From positions 895,848 to 959,847 of the forward strand of contig GL947594.1 in the NCBI GenBank assembly GCA_000218705.1: DNA of 64,000 nucleotides. Reading direction: 5' to 3'. This DNA comes from Prochlorococcus marinus bv. HNLC1 (GTDB lineage: Bacteria > Cyanobacteriota > Cyanobacteriia > PCC-6307 > Cyanobiaceae). Below are positions 62,872 through 64,000 of the stretch, one piece after another. A program made the position numbers and the translations under genes. How positions within the stretch are numbered: the stretch's first letter is position 1; the number at the start of each line of letters is the position of its first letter. The notes beneath the pieces were generated by a model that worked only from the letters and a program-made list of their open reading frames with translations, did not search any database and had not been told where the DNA came from.

Positions 62872-62892
62872 TTTTTTATATTCAGAAAAACT

Positions 62893-63627
62893 ATGATTCC
62901 AACTAATAATGGGTATAGTCGCCTAACTCCACAATCAAGTGGCAAAAATACAACTAATTCCGTTGGAGAACGTTTCCCTATTAATAAAACTTTAATGGAA
63001 GTTTTTAGGGGTCTTGATGGTGCTAATACTGAAATGGTTGAGAGGTCTAAAACTATATTTTTCCCAGGCGATCCAGCTGAAAGGGTCTATATTGTTAAGA
63101 GGGGAGCAGTGCGTCTATCCAGAGTTTATGAGACGGGAGATGAGATTACTGTTGCTTTATTAAGAGAAAATAGTGTATTTGGAGTTCTTTCACTTCTCAC
63201 TGGTCATAGATCTGATCGTTTTTATCACTCTATTGCTTTTACAAGAGTTGAAATGATAACTGCTCCTGCTAATTCTGTTTTAAGAGCAATTGAAGCTGAT
63301 GCATCTGTAGGATTATTACTTTTGCAAGGATTATCAAGTAGGATTCTACAGACAGAATCAATGATAGAAACTCTTACTCATAGGGATATGTCATCAAGAT
63401 TAGTAAGTTTTTTAATGGTTTTATGCAGGGATTTTGGAGTCGCTGGAGATAAGGGAATTACTATTGATTTAAAACTTTCACATCAAGCTATAGCTGAAGC
63501 GATAGGTTCTACAAGAGTTACAATTACGAGACTTTTAGGAGATCTAAAAGATTCTGGACTACTAAATATAGATAGAAAAAAAATTACAGTATTTGATCCA
63601 ATTGCCCTTGCTAAAAGATTTAATTGA
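62893..63627 (+). CDS. ntcA: Global nitrogen regulator NtcA
   Basis: NtcA is a CRP-family activator that senses 2-oxoglutarate and drives nitrogen-assimilation genes. The 244-residue protein starts at the ATG giving [13 protein letters not shown]. It has the cNMP-like fold with [33 protein letters not shown], and the helix-turn-helix [25 protein letters not shown] longer in-frame start would run through the presumed promoter, so it was rejected. Confidence 0.96.
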   Translation: MIPTNNGYSRLTPQSSGKNTTNSVGERFPINKTLMEVFRGLDGANTEMVERSKTIFFPGDPAERVYIVKRGAVRLSRVYETGDEITVALLRENSVFGVLSLLTGHRSDRFYHSIAFTRVEMITAPANSVLRAIEADASVGLLLLQGLSSRILQTESMIETLTHRDMSSRLVSFLMVLCRDFGVAGDKGITIDLKLSHQAIAEAIGSTRVTITRLLGDLKDSGLLNIDRKKITVFDPIALAKRFN

Positions 63628-63676
63628 TTTATTAATAGCTATATTAATAATATAAAAAGAGGATAAATAAAAATTT

Positions 63677-64000
63677 GTGTCTGGTTGGCTTTTAATTATT
63701 TTTTTACTTTTACTTGGAGGTTTAATATCTTCCTTTGGTGATTTACTCGGAACAAAAATTGGTAAAGCAAGATTTAGTATCTTTAAATTAAGACCTAGAA
63801 AAACTGCCACATTAATTACTATTATTACTGGAAGCCTTATTAGTGCATCATCAATATCTTTAATATTATTAGTAAATAGTCAGCTTCGAGTTGGTCTTTT
63901 TAGATTAGGTGATCTGCAAAAAAAATTGCAAGAGAGTCGAAAACTTTTGCTTTCATTAAAATCAGAAAGGGAAACCTTAGAAGATAAGATAATTAATAAA
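63677..64000 (+). CDS. DUF3084-type protein with coiled coil (3' end outside window)
   Basis: The open frame runs off the window. From a GTG it reads MSGWLLIIFLLLLGG, with two N-terminal membrane helices around GDLLGTKIGKARFSIFKLRPRKTATLIT. The charged helical stretch LQKKLQESRKLLLSLKSERE follows as the start of a coiled coil. This layout matches the cyanobacterial DUF3084 family of unknown function. The start follows ntcA by about 50 bases on the same strand. Confidence 0.7.
   Translation, partial: MSGWLLIIFLLLLGGLISSFGDLLGTKIGKARFSIFKLRPRKTATLITIITGSLISASSISLILLVNSQLRVGLFRLGDLQKKLQESRKLLLSLKSERETLEDKIINK

Overview
The window looks like core chromosome of a marine picocyanobacterium, almost certainly a high-light Prochlorococcus. 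The evidence is the AT-rich DNA, the very short intergenic gaps, the photosystem II genes psbA and psbO, the nitrogen regulator ntcA, the carotenoid hydroxylase crtR, a CP12 protein, DUF565/Ycf20 and Ycf66 family proteins, and a bicA-sbtA-sbtB bicarbonate-uptake cluster. There is no prophage, insertion sequence, CRISPR array or obvious genomic island. Nearly everything is housekeeping.

Layout. 1-11.2 kb: hisC (cut by the window edge), argS, nadC, mnmE, a DUF2062 membrane protein, the (p)ppGpp synthetase/hydrolase, a fused two-domain ABC ATPase, rluD and the ribosome-assembly GTPase rbgA. 11.4-17.5 kb: pgk, a secreted unknown, murG, cobC, pyrD and rnhA. 17.5-23.7 kb: a minus-strand block transcribed clp paralog, secE, nusG, rplK, rplA, L10 leader, rplJ, rplL. 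24-31.5 kb: eno, a UbiB-type kinase, a thioredoxin-reductase-like protein, and the sbtB, sbtA and bicA genes. 31.7-39.2 kb: hemB, a glyoxalase-fold protein, mutS2, obg, a 60-residue protein, cp12, a glutathione transferase and an aspartoacylase-family protein. 39.2-42.3 kb: a 6S-like RNA candidate and two tandem psbA genes. 42.3-51.8 kb: aroC, a KDPG-aldolase-like gene, ftsH, sat, psbO, coaBC, two small cyanobacterial genes, pyrB and a 3-methyladenine glycosylase. 52-64 kb: gatC, crtR, tRNA-Leu(UAG), ycf66, ileS, a DUF3177 protein, trmB, glmM, a txlA-like thioredoxin, thyX, dcd, a CobO-like protein, ntcA, and a DUF3084 gene cut by the window end.

Two things stand out. First, psbA is present as a tandem pair. 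The encoded D1 proteins are identical, and the coding sequences differ at about 18 positions by my hand count, all of them silent. The repeat includes the terminator but not the promoters, so the two copies have unrelated upstream regions. Second, at least ten genes carry single-base frameshifts, one of them twice: rbgA, murG, cobC, pyrD, rnhA, clp, bicA, crtR, ileS and trmB. Both frame pieces match one family in each case, several breaks lie in homopolymers, and several of the genes are essential. This pattern points to sequence or assembly error rather than gene decay. I therefore annotate these as whole genes with the break marked.

I did not find a clear new biological system. The best candidates for a second look are the psbA pair with its two promoters, the structured RNA upstream of it, the thioredoxin-reductase-like protein lacking the NADPH motif, the CobO-like protein with a degenerate P-loop, and the short SbtB.
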